The notes under the pieces were generated by a model, which did not search any database, was not told where the DNA came from, and saw nothing but the letters and a program-made list of their open reading frames with translations. The position numbers and the translations under genes are program-made. A stretch of 64,000 nucleotides of DNA from Reticulascus tulasneorum (lineage: Eukaryota > Ascomycota > Sordariomycetes > Glomerellales > Reticulascaceae): positions 496,001 through 560,000 of the forward strand of contig LSAX01000008.1 of assembly GCA_001557505.1 (NCBI GenBank). Direction: 5' to 3'. Shown here in pieces: positions 12,399 through 25,174 of the stretch (position 1 is its first letter; each line of letters begins with the position of its first letter).

Positions 12399-13863
12399 TC
12401 ATGAAAATACTTCCCCGTCTCCGCGCTGTGACTCGACCTGCACAATATCACACTCGACGCGAATTGGCCCTCTAGTCTGCATCTTGTGCTTATCCGGCAC
12501 ATGTTCCCCGGCCACAATAAGTGTCCTCACCACTGCACCCTCACCTGGCCACATTGAACGTGCCGGCGACACTAATTCCTTCTCTGGGACCCTCGGTGAA
12601 CTATCCTTCTCCCGAAGAGGAATATCCCGCTCATTTGTCTCATGGCTGTGGGAACGATCTTGTTTAAAGCTAGCGTTTGCGTACAGGTCATCTTGACTCT
12701 CCGAGGCGTGCAGGTCTATCCGCGCGACACTGAGTTCCACGTCCCGCTTCCTGGATCCAACCGCGCTTTCGGTATCAATTTGTTGGGCGTATCTCATTGA
12801 TTTAGTGAACCGCGACGAGGTCGTTGGAACAGAAGTTCCCACCAACGGCCTCAATGTCGGGAGACAGGCGCAGATTATGCCGGATGAGAGTTCGCCTATC
12901 GACCAGCCTGCCGCTTCAACGTTGGTCCATGTGAAGTCCTCGTTGAGCTTAAGAAATCGAATGCGGACGAATGAGATCGCGCAGGTACTGCCAAAATATC
13001 ATTAGCTCTCATAGTCACCATCTTATCGGGCAGCTGGACAACGTACAAGAAGCCTAGGCAAAAGATTCCGACCAGGATGTACTTCTGACCTCTCGCAAGA
13101 TGTAACTTGCCGATGATGGGGAGTGGCAGCAAGAACACCGCAATATCACTGATGATATTCCCTCCTGCATTGATATACCACTGTGGAATATTTGGAATGC
13201 ATGTGCCCTTAACGCTCGGATCCCAGAACTTTTCGATAGGTGAGCAGATGAAAATCTGGACAAAGACTTGGGATACACTCCAAGCACCGATGATAACCAT
13301 GGCAGCTATCAAGATCCTCCTCATCTTCGGCACAGCTAGAACGCGCCAGTATTGAAGCAGGAAGGTCATCTTAATTCCCATTAAGGAGGCATTATAGAAG
13401 ACGATTGACACGTAGAATGTCTGCATGTGTCAGTTCAAGCTGCCAAAGATATATCAGAGGATGCCATACCCTCATGTACAACCGGATTTCTTCATCGGTA
13501 AGGAAGTACACATGCGTGCCAAAGCCATATCTTGTCACTGCTTCGAGTTAGCCCTAGTTATTCAATGACATAACGCTTGATACGTACTCCAGGCCATGCA
13601 GAAGCCACACGCGAATATCAGAAGCTGCAATAAATGGGTTAGATATGTCTAGAAGAGCGACGCAGTGCCATGTCTTGGCTCGGGGGACGAACAAATGTGA
13701 AAACTGCCACGTAGTCATCGATGCCGAATTGTCGAAGAAGAAACACACGAGTATAGACGCGAAGCGAAACTGCCAATGCTGCGATAGCGAGCATGCAAGT
13801 GACAACTGAAATGATCGTCGGCTTCCTGGAGTCTTCCGAGTCGATGCCAGGAGGGACCTCCAT
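12399..13863 (-). CDS. SAT4/Pth11-like seven-TM fungal rhodopsin-type protein (412 aa)
   Basis: Five exons, 13863-13693, 13624-13588, 13537-13470, 13420-13047 and 12987-12399, total 1239 nt and remain open at all four junctions. The ATG at 13863 is the first true ATG of the frame; a GTG lies 36 nt upstream. The protein shows the family's order: a helix with LRVYTR, then FGIDDY, a loop, YN.SLM..KMTFLLQYWR, the cysteine-containing CSPIEKFWD and GTC segments, INAGGNIISDIAVFLLPLPIIG, and FTWTNVEAAGWSIGELSSGIICACLPTLRPL before a cytosolic tail of about 150 residues. Family members are plasma-membrane receptors; Pth11 in Magnaporthe senses surfaces. The ligand here is unknown. Confidence 0.88.
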
Positions 13864-16125
13864 TGTGTAAGGATGTTGATTTGGGACTCGCCGCTGCACG
13901 GTCCGATGTGCGTGCTCGAAGATTGAGTCAAACTGGTCCTGGGATGTAAATACGATCGAAGGCGATGGCTTTATACATGTACGAGTGCAGGGTCAGCGAG
14001 TGACATGCAGACAAGAGACTCGAGAATGTTGGCAGTAGCGTGTGAAACTGTAATACCCCAGATGAGGCTTTCGGTGGAGGAGGTAAAACGCGGGTCTGTT
14101 GGTGAAAACAAAATTACGATCGAACGATGGGCTGCTTTCTTTACTGACTGCAATCGACGCTATTAAGCAATTCGGCTCCTTCGGCGCAGCGTGGCATCGC
14201 TTGCATTATGATGCGTACCTTAACCCGATTTGCGCATCGATCCCTAGATGATTTCCAGGCGATGAAATGTGACAGCACGGTCAAGGCCCCGTGCACATGA
14301 AGCAATGTCGAATGGGCTTGCGTTCAAGCTTTGATGGGATTGGCGTAGGTTGGCAATGGTTCGGCTTGGATCCCTGCTAGACCAGGGGACAGATTAAGCA
14401 GTAACAGGGGCAAAACCTGGTAAACCATGACTTTGGTATGAACCACTCCGTTCACATGACATGTAAGCTAGATCTGACACCGTGACCTCGAACTTGACCG
14501 GATCTGTGTGCATACAGTCCCTGTCGATCAAAGGCCAAACTCAAGTTGGAATGCGGATCGCCAGAAGCGCAAAGTACCGAGGAAACAAGACAACTGCGTG
14601 GTAGAGGAACCAAGTTACATACACATGCTCCAGGCTCCGCCACGCATCGCCGGCTGTTAATTATGTGACTGACGGCGGTGTCTCCACTACATGACATTTT
14701 GATCCGATGACACTCGTATCTGCTTGGCACCCGAAATCTGAATCGGCTTATCGTGCATCAGTCAACAAACTTAGCATTCCAAGTGTGCTACGTTTCCGAG
14801 AAAGCCTTGATCGTCGCCGAGCGTGGATGGATGAACAAAGCCACTAAACTTGGCTTTGACCTCGACAGGGGTCTGGGATGGCGGTACCCCAGCCCTGTCA
14901 CATCTCACGCTAGCAAGGGCTCCGAACCTGCCAGAAACTCTAGTATCTGTGCGTTCGTGTGACAAAACTCTGCGACAGATGAAGGATCCTTGAAATGACC
15001 CCAGGAACGGCCTTTCAAGTGTGCCTACTCCGTAGTAGTGAGAAGTCCAGGATATCCTGTCAGCCCGCTGTAGGGTCTGTGGCCATTTGCCATTGAACGC
15101 CACACTATCCTGTCAGTTCATCACCGCAGTGCTACCCTGTTGGTTGCCAAGCAAACAAGAGCGTTAATCTCAGACAAAGCAAAAACCGAGAGTGCCCAGC
15201 AAGGTCATCCATGCATGCCAAAATAAGAATGCATGGTATCTAGCTGTTTGGTTTCAGCTCCATCTTCGCAAACCCGAAGCTGAGGAGGTAGCTGAGAAGC
15301 GCCGACAGTGGTATCTGTCCGTCAATTAACATCCTTAGAGACTCTCGCGCCTAGTGTATGTCGCAGGCATAACCCGCACAGTGCGTTCTCTTTTTGCAGT
15401 TTTCCACTCGCGCTTGCCAATCATCTCAAAGCGACGCTATGATGCTCTCATTCACTTTTGAGACGACCCCCTTCATTGAGATCCAGCAGCAGAACAAACA
15501 GTAATTCCAGCTGAATGACTTATCTAAGCATCTCTCCAGGTTTGGCAGCATTTGACTCGGCAATGACTCCCTGGCAGTTGTGCTGGTGAAAGATTATAGG
15601 ATGACAGGCATTCCTTGCAGCCGAACCCGCGCTCGGGCAGCGCACCAACAAGAAGGCAACGGAGCGGGAGGTACATTGATGCGAAGGTGGTCAATGTTGA
15701 AAGAACATGCAAAGAAATAGTGAACTGGGCGTCATTTATAATGTCAGTGGATCTGGAAATTCTCCGGCTTTGTTCTTCGATCCTGCAGCGTATCTGCCAC
15801 GACTTCAGATCTCAGCTTGTTGGTACGGGCTATACCAACGTGGACATGGTAATCTTCAACCTTTTTGAGGGCTTTGCACACGGATGAAAATAACTTGAAG
15901 TATCGCAGCGGCGAGTGATTCATTCAAAATGGTTAACCATACAAATCGACCAATTCCTGCAGAACAGCCTCAAGTTGGAAGCGAAAGTTGCCTTCAAGCA
16001 TACGGTATGTATATGTCCACTCAGCCATGAACAACCCGCCCCCATAATCCTTCCCTATAACTCGTCCCCATAACCCGCCCACGTATATGAGTTGAATATG
16101 ATAGACGATGGCCTACTGGAACGGC
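13864..16125. other. gene-free stretch
   Basis: About 2.3 kb with no frame that shows a domain, signal peptide or splice-consistent exon chain. It includes the promoter of the SAT4-like gene at its left end. Short C-rich repeats of a CCCATAA-like unit lie near 16030-16080. Confidence 0.4.
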
Positions 16126-16465
16126 CTACTTCTCAAGAGGAAGTCCGCCGAGGATCCCACCGATGAGACAATCCAAGGCATCAAGAATAATGGCAATGGG
16201 GCTATCACATAGAAACGTAAGCAAATGCTGATGGTCCTGTATTCATTGTAGCCGCCGAGAGAACAAACTGGGGAACAAACCAGCCTAGAAGATCTGACAG
16301 AAGAGTGTCGGTATCAATGTCCGCGACACAATCAGTAATGCCAGCAATGCCAAGGAGGCAGGTTGGGTCGAGCGGAAGTCCAGGAAGCTGACGGGTGGAG
16401 ACTTTGGGAGGAGTGGCGGCGGCGAGGGCCAGCGCAGGAAGTGCAAGAACAGTGAAGAGCTTCAT
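16126..16465 (-). CDS. small secreted four-cysteine protein (86 aa)
   Basis: Two exons, 16465-16281 and 16201-16126. Splicing GTTTGT...ATAG creates a Gly-Cys-Pro junction and an in-frame tail ending GGLPLEK-stop; the unspliced frame would end in a non-conserved sequence. Residues 1-16 form a signal peptide (ALALAAA). The mature chain is hydrophobic with four Cys and a repeated L.GI/LDC pattern. This architecture is common among small secreted proteins of Pezizomycotina without known function. It has only four cysteines, so it is not a canonical hydrophobin. A TATA element lies upstream. Confidence 0.75.
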
Positions 16466-16581
16466 ATTGACGGTGGGACGTTTGGAAGTTCGGTGTGAAT
16501 AGATGGTCTTGGGTTGTGTTTGGGATGATGCGATGATGAGCTGTGATGATGAGACTATACCAAAGGAGGGAAGAGAGATGG

Positions 16582-16590
16582 TTTATATAG
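16582..16590 (-). promoter_or_regulatory. TATA box of the four-cysteine secreted protein gene
   Basis: A TATATAAA element on the minus strand lies about 118 nt upstream of the ATG at 16465, a plausible distance for a fungal promoter. Confidence 0.45.
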
Positions 16591-19500
16591 ATATTGTTCC
16601 ATTAGAGAGAGGCAGCGCATGGATCCAGGAGAAACTGATCATAATGATATTTACGGTCAGTTACGAGAAAGAACCTGCGCTTGTTGCGGCGGATGAGGAA
16701 ATCTTTCATGTTCCACCCCCCTTTGCCTGGTGCGATCAGCGAACATCTTTCCCTTCTAGGCCATGAGGCTTTTCGGACTTGTCTTGTGATGTTGCTCTCG
16801 GCTGTCCGCGGCCACGGCCAAAAGATGAGGAGGGAACTGTTCATTTCCTGCTGTCTGCAGGGTGGCGTTGAATGTTGTGTATCTATGGACCTATTTAAGA
16901 TACGAAGGAGAATTACGAGGCAGGTAGGCCAGATTTCCACGAAAGTAACGGTTGTGTTGCACAATCACAAGTTGGAAGCATTCATATCGATTGTATACGT
17001 ATTAGATATCCGAAATTGCGATAAGTTACCGCCCGATTATCTAGGCAGCAGTGGGCTGGTAAAGGTGCAGCACCACAACAGGATTACATCAGAAATGAAC
17101 ACCGGATGTAAACTAGTCATGGTAATGGTGAGCAAGGTCAGGTGCTTGGTAGACTAGTCAGGTTTACAAATGTCCCGGTGGAGAATACGTGGTCCCCGCG
17201 ATAGGACATCTACCCTACCAAGTTAGTACGAAAGAATCGCCAGTCACCGCTTCGGACGGTCATTGGAAACGACGCCACAACTCTTGGATTCTGGTAGCGT
17301 TTTTTTGAGCGCCCGCGATTTCTTTGATAAGGGCGTGGGAAGAAAGTTTTCGAACGCTAGATTCGTTTGTTGAGCAGCTGCAGTCATAGGAACTGCAAGC
17401 CTGATCTCGGAGTTATTTCCCTTTTGAGCAGAGTATACGGAAGGGGCTGTATCAATCACAATTAAGAAGAATCTTTCGAAAATTAGAACGACTTCCACTA
17501 AGACGTGCATCGGCCCTTGCCGACTGCTCTGTACTTCATGCAGCAGCCGATTCTTGCCGCTTTTCATTCTTCGTGGCCAATGATACCTGACATGCAGGGC
17601 CGGACAAAATGGGTTAGATTATGAAAAATGTTGGACCAAAAGATCAAAATCACTTGTTAAGCTTGGCTTACATTATGAGAACTGATAACCACTAGAAAGG
17701 CAGTTGCTAGAAAGCTTCGTGTCGATTCGGGAACAAGCATGACTGGATGCTGTCAACTGCGGATGGCTTGGCGTGGCTTTTGGTGGCGATACACGGGAGA
17801 GGCTCTCCTAGCTGCCGTTAAGCATGACGTCGATCTTCCGTGGCGTCCCATGCCTTGTTTTTGCAGTGCCAATATTCCCGCCGAATCATTGCTAGGCTTG
17901 CCATGAGCACTTAGCGGTAGTTGCACTTGTCCGTTGCTTGAAAGCTTCGACAAAGATAAGTATGACAAACGGGAAGTCGGCAACCTTAAACTAATGCCCG
18001 GCCGCTAGTGTAACAGTTGTCAAACTTTAAGTTCAGCCACGCACAACTCACAAGCAGCCACATGACCAGATTAGTGCTTGGCCCCGATATTACAAAGTTC
18101 CAAGCAATGTTCTACCTGCCAGCTAGAGACTTGAGCCGTGTTCTTGAGAAGTAAGAAAATCTTCCACTGATAGAGTTATTGTGGCCCAAGCCGGACGTTG
18201 GCGAAGGTTTCTTCTTCTCTTTTAGAATATTGACTTCGGCATACGACAAATTTGCCTTCGCCCCCCTTCTCGTCGTCCCTCCCAGCTTACGAACGCCACA
18301 GGATCTGTCACAAAACTAAATGGGTTACACATGCAGCCACATTTTTGTTGGAATCAACTCTGTACACTGGTTCAACGTCCAATGCTGACCCGATTAATCC
18401 TAGATGAAAGCCTCAAATGACCCGTACGTAAACAGTTTGCGATCGGCTACGGGACGGGAACACGGCATCGTGCGTCACGTCTCACCGCTTCTAACGTATG
18501 TCTGCTTGGTATCGTTATACTTTACGTATTCGGACCGTGTGGGCTGTACAGGAGTGTCTATTTCTTAACCGCCTAATCGGCGTTTCTACTATTGCGTTCT
18601 TCCTCGCGCATTGGTCTGCTCAGAATTAATTGTAACCCTCGGGGCGAGGCCGTATCTGGTTCGACCTACTCTTCACAGAGCCTGGGCATATAGACAGGTG
18701 TACTGAACTCTTTAGAGGATGGTAACGGAAGTAATTCGAGTTGTTCGGCGGTATGTTGCGAGACTGAAACCAGACGGAACGCAATTGACGCCGCGTCTGC
18801 GGGTAGTGAATGCGTTCCAGCAGGATAACACCCGATGTAGAGGAGACATTTGTGGAACAGGACCGAAAAAGGCGGTAATAAATGCCGCCGATCCTTTCTC
18901 AGCTGATAGGATGGGATTACTTCTTTTCGAAGTTGCTTCTTGCCAATCCGTCCAAGTGACGTCGGCAGTCGGCCCCTAATTCGATCACAGGACGTAGTCA
19001 GAAGCTCTGCGCACCCACCACAGCATTTGAAAGACAAGCCAATCATATGACAGCATTAGTTTGGTCTGTCATCCTAGGAGCCGGTTCTCCTTTCCAAGAA
19101 CAGCACGTCCGTCATGTCCTCTTCGAAGGTCAATAGCTTGTTCCGGACCACGATTTCCTTCTCAGCGGCCTCCCTCAACATCCATTCCATCGGTTGCTCC
19201 ACTGTCACTTGTTCATGCCACAGATGCAACCCATACGAATTGCAGAGAATTGGCATCATGCTGTGTCGACAGCACACCAACACCATGTCTTCTGAAGATC
19301 CATATCATCACAAATGCCAGATTTGATTGTCTACGAGGCACCGCGTTCTACAGACTTTGAACGGATTCGTTCAGCATTGGTCAACTTGACTGCAGGCCTG
19401 AGCAGTCTCGGCAACGTCCGCTCAGAGCCTGGACACTTTCTAACAGGAAATACTAATCCGTGCCGCATCCTGGCGCTTGTCAGCGACCAACCAGCAGCAA

Positions 19501-19993
19501 CTATCAGCCAGGAGGCATTGTCTCACTCATGGGCAGGGATAACTGAGTGCCAGCTCGATCCTACTCCAGTTGATCTACCACCTCTGATCTGCCGCCAAGC
19601 GAAAGCGCTGTTAGGGCACGAAGCCTATCAAAATTGACCACTCTGGCCACATCATCGAGTATGTCGTGCTCCCAGCGTGATTCTGTATTTGTAAATCGGC
19701 GACACATGCCATCGGTGATGTTGAGATTTGACGAGATGCCTTGCATTTACGTGACTGTCTTCCAACAAAACCAGTTCCAGCAAATACCGCCAGCTTCCAC
19801 AATCTAGTACTAAGATTCTATGCTGTTCGAAGCCTAACTTTCAAGAGCAATCAATATTCCACATCAACTATTGTAAAGAAATACGGGAGTATCAGAGTAA
19901 TTACAGCAAAGTAAATGGGAGCAAGTAGTAAATAACTTTTCTGGTTCAATAGCCCTCCCTAGACAAGGCCCATCTCCAACCTTACGTGGCTCT
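16591..19993. other. gene-free or unresolved stretch
   Basis: About 3.4 kb in which I cannot support a gene. Minus-strand frames at 19286-19074 and 19746-19561 have a somewhat protein-like composition, but no motif, start or splice chain ties them together. Treat the stretch as intergenic or decayed. Confidence 0.35.
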
Positions 19994-21454
19994 TTATAGC
20001 TGACCGCCAAGTCCGGTGACAGTGAAACGAAAATGGTTTTGCGGGTCGACTTTCGACTTCAGCTTCTGAAGGGATTCCCAGTGACCTGCATAACAGAGCT
20101 TTGTGGGTACCTGCGGAGAATTCAATACGATGTAGCCCCCTTCGACAGTGCGACTAAGCCGACGAGCAGCATCATGAAATGAGACAGCCCATTTACCCGA
20201 TGCTTCTGCCGTGGCTTCTTCTACGGAAGTTCCAATTATTTCAACCATGAAATGTCGGTTCCGGTACGCGAAGCAGGACTCGAGCTTTGGCCGTAGTGCA
20301 GCTCCATGTAGATGATGCTCAACCCAGAGTGTTGCAGGGTTCGGCGGCAAAGCCTTGGTATATTGAACGAGAACATTGCGGCATAGTTCGTCGATCGATG
20401 GGACAATGACGCTTGCGGGTCCTCCAGGTGCGTATACCCCATACGGGGGTGTACTCTCATTTTGTATGCGGAGCCACTCCGCGGGAGTCACTTCAGAAAC
20501 AGTGTTCATCATGACCGGACCGAGTACTTCCATCTTGTCTAATACCGCATGCCCAGCCACCAGATCTGTCGAAGCCCACACAAAGGCGCAGAACAGTGCT
20601 TTTCCTACGTTAGGAATGTTGCAGACCCCAACATCAAGCCCAAGCTCTTCTGGGACACTCTCGTCGAGCATTTTCTGGTATTTTTCAAGGAATGCGCCAA
20701 GGTCGTTTTCGACTTGACCCATTGAATAAATGAGCATCCCGCCCAGCATCTGAGTTGGTTTAGATCATCAGGGAGGGCAACCATGATTATAAGAGACGCA
20801 TGTACATACCTTTTCCAGTCTGTAGATCTTTATCTTCAAGCTTACAATAACACCAAAGGCGCTGCCAGCGCCCCTGATTCCGTAGAGGAGTTCGTTATCG
20901 GCGTCAAAAATCTCTCCTCAGTAGTTAATTACTCGAGCTCCTAGTATTTGATCGGCTCCTAAGCCATAGAGACCCGAAAATGGTCCGTGACCTCCATGTG
21001 TAGCCCATCCGACGTACCCAATGGTGCTCGAAGCACCAAACGCAGTGGCGTGACCAGTCTTTCCGAGGGCATTGGCCAAGTCCTGGGAGAGAATTCCTCC
21101 TCCGATAATAGCTGCTCGCCCATCGTCGACGATATCTACGCTGTTCATATCCCTCATATCCAGAACCAGGGCGTGCAGAGGCCGTGACCGACCCAAGAAA
21201 TCGTGACCTCCGGCACGGACAGCAAGAGGAATCGAAGCATTGTCTGTATACGCAACCACTGTAGCGATCTCATCTTCAGACTGCGGACGGATCACAGCTA
21301 AAGGTTGGGAATCGTTTCCCTTGACGTACACAGCGCTTATCTTCTCGAATTCTTTAGATGATGCCGTCCAAACTCGAAGCTGCGGGACACTCTGGACGAG
21401 CTTGGCTAGAGCTGGTACGTCGGCTGTTACGTGAGATGAATCTTGGCGTTCCAT
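19994..21454 (-). pseudogene. FAD-linked oxidoreductase (BBE-like) with one in-frame TGA
   Basis: Exons 21454-20810 and 20749-19994 join through a GTATGT...TCAG intron into 467 codons, normal for this family. Codon 179 (20920-20918) is TGA. It falls in the stretch N-Y-stop-G-E-I-F-D-A-D, where relatives usually have Arg or Lys before GE, so a CGA-to-TGA change explains it. Everything else is intact: residues 53-170 form the FAD-binding domain, with His84 in GGHDF as the expected 8-alpha-histidyl FAD attachment site. The second, cysteinyl, attachment residue is absent (GASST), so flavin would be mono-covalent. The second exon has the substrate domain and the C-terminal BBE segment. Such enzymes oxidise alcohols, amines or alkaloid-like metabolites. 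Alternatives are a sequencing error or stop-codon readthrough. Confidence 0.85.
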
Positions 21455-22492
21455 GTTATCGCGGATGGGAGACTGAACTTTGAATCGTTATAAAGGAGAG
21501 AGTATGTCGCGAAGGCTTGATTTCAAGGTGCAGGAAAGGGAGCTGAACTCTCAGCAGAGGCCACGAGGAACTTATGTTAGGCTCGGGGTCTTGGCAAAAG
21601 CCGCCGACGGGACTTTCGTTACGATCAGCTCCAGCCCGTGTGGATTGGGGGGCGCTTCTTGCATGGAGTAAACATATTTTTGGGTATCAATATGCATCCT
21701 GCATGGAAATTAAACTTTCGGTTTTGGATTATCATTTCCCCCGCCACGAGGCGCATATTAAAACGTCGAGGTTTATGTTTTCGCGCTTCAGGGCAATTAC
21801 CTATGGTTAATACGCAAGGCTCTTGAATGGTTGTCATTTTCGGAGTCGGAATGTTCCGCTTTGGCTTTATAAAGGTTTTGCCAGCCAGTCTAGACGAGTC
21901 TGCTACTAGCGGAGATACCATCACCTCGCCTATTGTTTCTCAACCAGGTTTGCCTTTGAGAATCGTACGAGAATGGCAGTGGGTCTCTTCTACCCCGAGA
22001 TCGCCAAGGTAGACAACCCAGTCCTGTTTCTACAGGAGAAAGAGCCACCATACATCAGTATATGTCCAAGAACTCTCGAGCGTTATAAAAGAAGCACATA
22101 ATGGTTATTAGGCTGTAATCTGCTTTATCCTTGAGCCCATCTAGCTTCATCGCGCATCTGCTTTCCATTTCTCTAGCGCTAGTGAACCGAAGTCTAACTA
22201 GGTCGTAAAATAACCTAGGTAGGGAAAACAAGAAGCCGCCTGAGCGTATAGACCGTTATGACGAAGATGGAGAAATCCGATTCTTCAGCATCAATTGAGT
22301 TCACCTCAGCCGAACGCAAAGTGACAACTGATTCTCGGGCCTATGAGCGATGAGACATTATCACTCATCTTGACTTGACTAAGATTCTAGTTTCATTCCC
22401 GGCGTAAGCATCAGACAACTCTTTGTATGTTTCAGACTACAACCCTTTGCCCACGGGCCTGATTTCCCTTGCCAAAGCTCTCCTTACACCCA
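21455..22492. other. intergenic, promoter side of the FAD gene
   Basis: A TTATAA-like element sits about 35 nt upstream of the FAD gene ATG on the minus strand. No gene is supported in the remainder, which also holds the 3' flank of the MFS permease. Confidence 0.4.
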
Positions 22493-24530
22493 TCAAGGCT
22501 TGTAGCGTCCCACCTCTTTGCCCACACGGCGATTCAGTAGATAGTACTGGAGATTGGCCACAATGCTGGACACGAGTGACAAAGATACAAGAGCTATGAT
22601 GATTGTCCATCCTGTTTCGTATTTTGGTCCATCTTTTTGTTGGAAGAGCTGGCTTCCCACAATGCCTGCTGTGTTGGCCGACATGATTAGAATAGCCATC
22701 GTTACAGATCTCTCGCCGGCCGACATGGTATTCAGAGCCATCCAAGACCCATTCACAGGATCTGGAAGAAGTGGTTAGCTCAAATTGAGTTGATTATTCA
22801 GAGACTATTGACTTACGCCAAGGCGACGAGAAGGCAATGGATGCAGTCAAAAGTGCGAATCTCTTGTTGGCATCAGTCGAAAAGATCAAGACACGATTCC
22901 CCAACTAGATTCTTTCGTTAGCATAACTTTACTCCCAAGAAAGACACATATACTTACCACAAATCCCCAGAATATCAATAATCCAAGACTGACCATCGGA
23001 CCTCTCCGGCCGATCTTGTCCCTAGATGATCTTGTCAGAATAACTTGATTGCGTATACAACATGCCAGCACTTACGAAGTGAATCCCCAAGTTATATTGG
23101 TGATTAGCAGGATCCACGGACCAATAGATGCCAATGCGTTGGACCTCAGGCGCTCGAATCCAAAGGAGTTGACCAGTGTTGGAGCATACGACATCATTGT
23201 CGAGGATGGTGCAAGACCGCATATGGTAAGAATGATGTGTGGTATTAACTTCCAGTTAGTCAGCTGCAATAGTTAGCCTCCAAAGACCTCGCTTGCAGAC
23301 ATTCAGGAGATTCCTACTGCTGATTTCAGCTCTTGACGGCTGATGTGTGGTTTTATGTGTTGTTTCGATGGATCATCGAGCAAGATTCTCCTTGTCAAGA
23401 TGAGCGACTCGGCTTCTGTGAAGTAGCGCACTCCCAGTAGTGAAACGGGATTTCCAGCCTCTTTAGGGAATAGAGCAAGGAAGACGAGGCCAATAAGAAT
23501 AGTAAAGATTCCTTCCAGCTTTCGGCACGTTAGCGAGGTTGATATTGCGGGTAAGTTTAAATGACCACTCACGAGAAATAGCCATTGCCAGCCAGCCAAC
23601 TTGGCAATTCCTCGCATCTGCAATCTGTTCATTCCATTAATTTGGGCTCTTGGAACAGACCAGGTTTGGAGGCAAACTCACATTCCATATGCGATGAGAC
23701 CAGAGGTAGCCCCGGCAGACATATTTCCAATGAAAAACCAAGAGAATCGCTTGCTCGTCTCGTCTCTCTTGTACCACCTCGTAATGGTGTACAAGCCAGC
23801 AGGGATGAAACCCGCTTCACATAGACTGTACTTGTCAGTAATATTGACTACATTGTGATCTTCTTAAAATTCTTACCCAAGTAGCAATCTTGTACTCAAG
23901 AACGCACCAAGGCCTTTCTGAAATGCCTGGAATGTCGCAACAAGACCCCTGTTATCTGTGTTAGCTCATCTATAATGACTAGATTGGATATCGTCATGTA
24001 TCTAACCATGCAACGATTTGACTACCGATCCATAGACTCGGTCCAAGTCGGTATAACGCAATGTTGCTGGGAATCTAGAATATGGTCAACCGGATGTCTT
24101 GACACGCATGACAAGCGTTATTGCTTACCTCTAGTAGCACAATCCCGAGTGACAGGAGCTGCTGTCCGATGTTGAACTGGTTCTGTGTGATGCCGACGTC
24201 ACGGAAAAAGAAATCCGTCAAAGCATTGCCTCTAAAGAAATTCTGCAGTCAGCATCAACATATTAAGTATTTGTGAGGTCATGTCTTACATGTTTCCCCG
24301 GTCGAGTTGAAGGCCGTAAAAACCGAGCATTAACAACGGCATTACGATGCGGTCAATCCTGTAACTGTTAGAACCTGTGTGGATGTTCTTCAATACCGGT
24401 ATAGCACTACCTACTTTCTTACAAGTCTCTTCTCCTCTTCCTCTGTCCACTCAACTTCAATGGGGGTGACTGGGCCACTGCCATCCTCAGTCTTGGCAAA
24501 AGTTTCCAGATCGGTTTGTAGCAAAGCCAT
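22493..24530 (-). CDS. MFS anion:cation symporter, Dal5/Soa1-like permease (477 aa)
   Basis: Twelve exons: 24530-24415, 24358-24290, 24231-24129, 24074-24007, 23948-23877, 23825-23682, 23624-23573, 23518-23318, 23263-23076, 23021-22958, 22904-22817 and 22761-22493. They total 1434 nt and keep frame at all eleven junctions. Family signatures appear in order: the acidic N-terminus, IDRIVMPLL, the LDRGNIGNALTDFF segment, FNIGQQLLSLGIVLLEIPSN, GLCEAGFIPAGLYTITRWYKR, the GWQWLF.LEGIFTI segment, the LTNW..IPH motif after the central loop, and DKIGRRGP. The family includes allantoate, nicotinate and the yeast sulfonate/sulfur carrier Soa1. The divergent TauD gene makes a sulfonate or similar organic anion the best guess. 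No defects seen. Confidence 0.9.
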
Positions 24531-25174
24531 GCTAGCGAATGCAAAAGAAAATGGTGTGATCGACCAGTTCCAGAGGACTGGATCGGCACATGGGCTAAAT
24601 ATAAGGCTTTATAGGAAGTTGGGTTCGGCAACATCCCGGCTTTGACAACCGATGTGAGTGGAGGTTGTGAACGGGCTGGACTCGTCTCATACTCCAATTA
24701 CCAGCGATATCGCCTGCCAAGTAACCCCATCAAGTAAGTGCCTTCTCCCAGGGTCCAGTGTGGGACGTTTATTATCGCGCAAAGAATCGTTAAAGCAGCT
24801 GCTATGTGAAGTTTGGTTGCCGCATGGGGGTACGTACCCACATGATGGTCGCAGTTCCGCGCTAAGGAGTTGATGCCATCTGCAAGAGTCGTTACGCCAT
24901 TCACATGGCGACCCAACAATATGGGTCGACCGCAGTTTCCGACCCCGCATATCACAACTGATGCAAGGACTACTGAGAATTGCGAATCATGCCGGGGGTC
25001 CTGATTGGGACTACTAGATTCCCGGCGATAACGCCTGGTGCCGAGAACCCGGGAACCAGAACGCCGATGGGGCATTTATCAAGAAGCAGATACCTCCTCG
25101 GAGAGTACGAAAGTCGCAAGAAAAGTCTTGGACTCTCTAACTTCTTATTCTGAGAAATTCTTTTGTCTGCAAGA
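24531..25174. promoter_or_regulatory. bidirectional promoter between MFS permease and TauD-like gene
   Basis: This 644-bp region separates two divergently transcribed genes. On the minus strand, 24870-24879 reads ATGGCATCAA, a 9/10 match to the CYS3/MetR consensus ATGRYRYCAT of fungal sulfur regulation. The match is from memory of the consensus and one such near-match could be chance. Confidence 0.4.

Noticed and set aside
18666..19750. Several minus-strand frames that look partly protein-like
   Set aside because: They cannot be linked by plausible splice sites and show no motif I recognise.
20900..20945. An intron removing the TGA in the FAD oxidoreductase
   Set aside because: The only donor before the stop (GTAATT) has an acceptor less than 20 nt away, too short for splicing, and the flanking sequence is conserved coding sequence.
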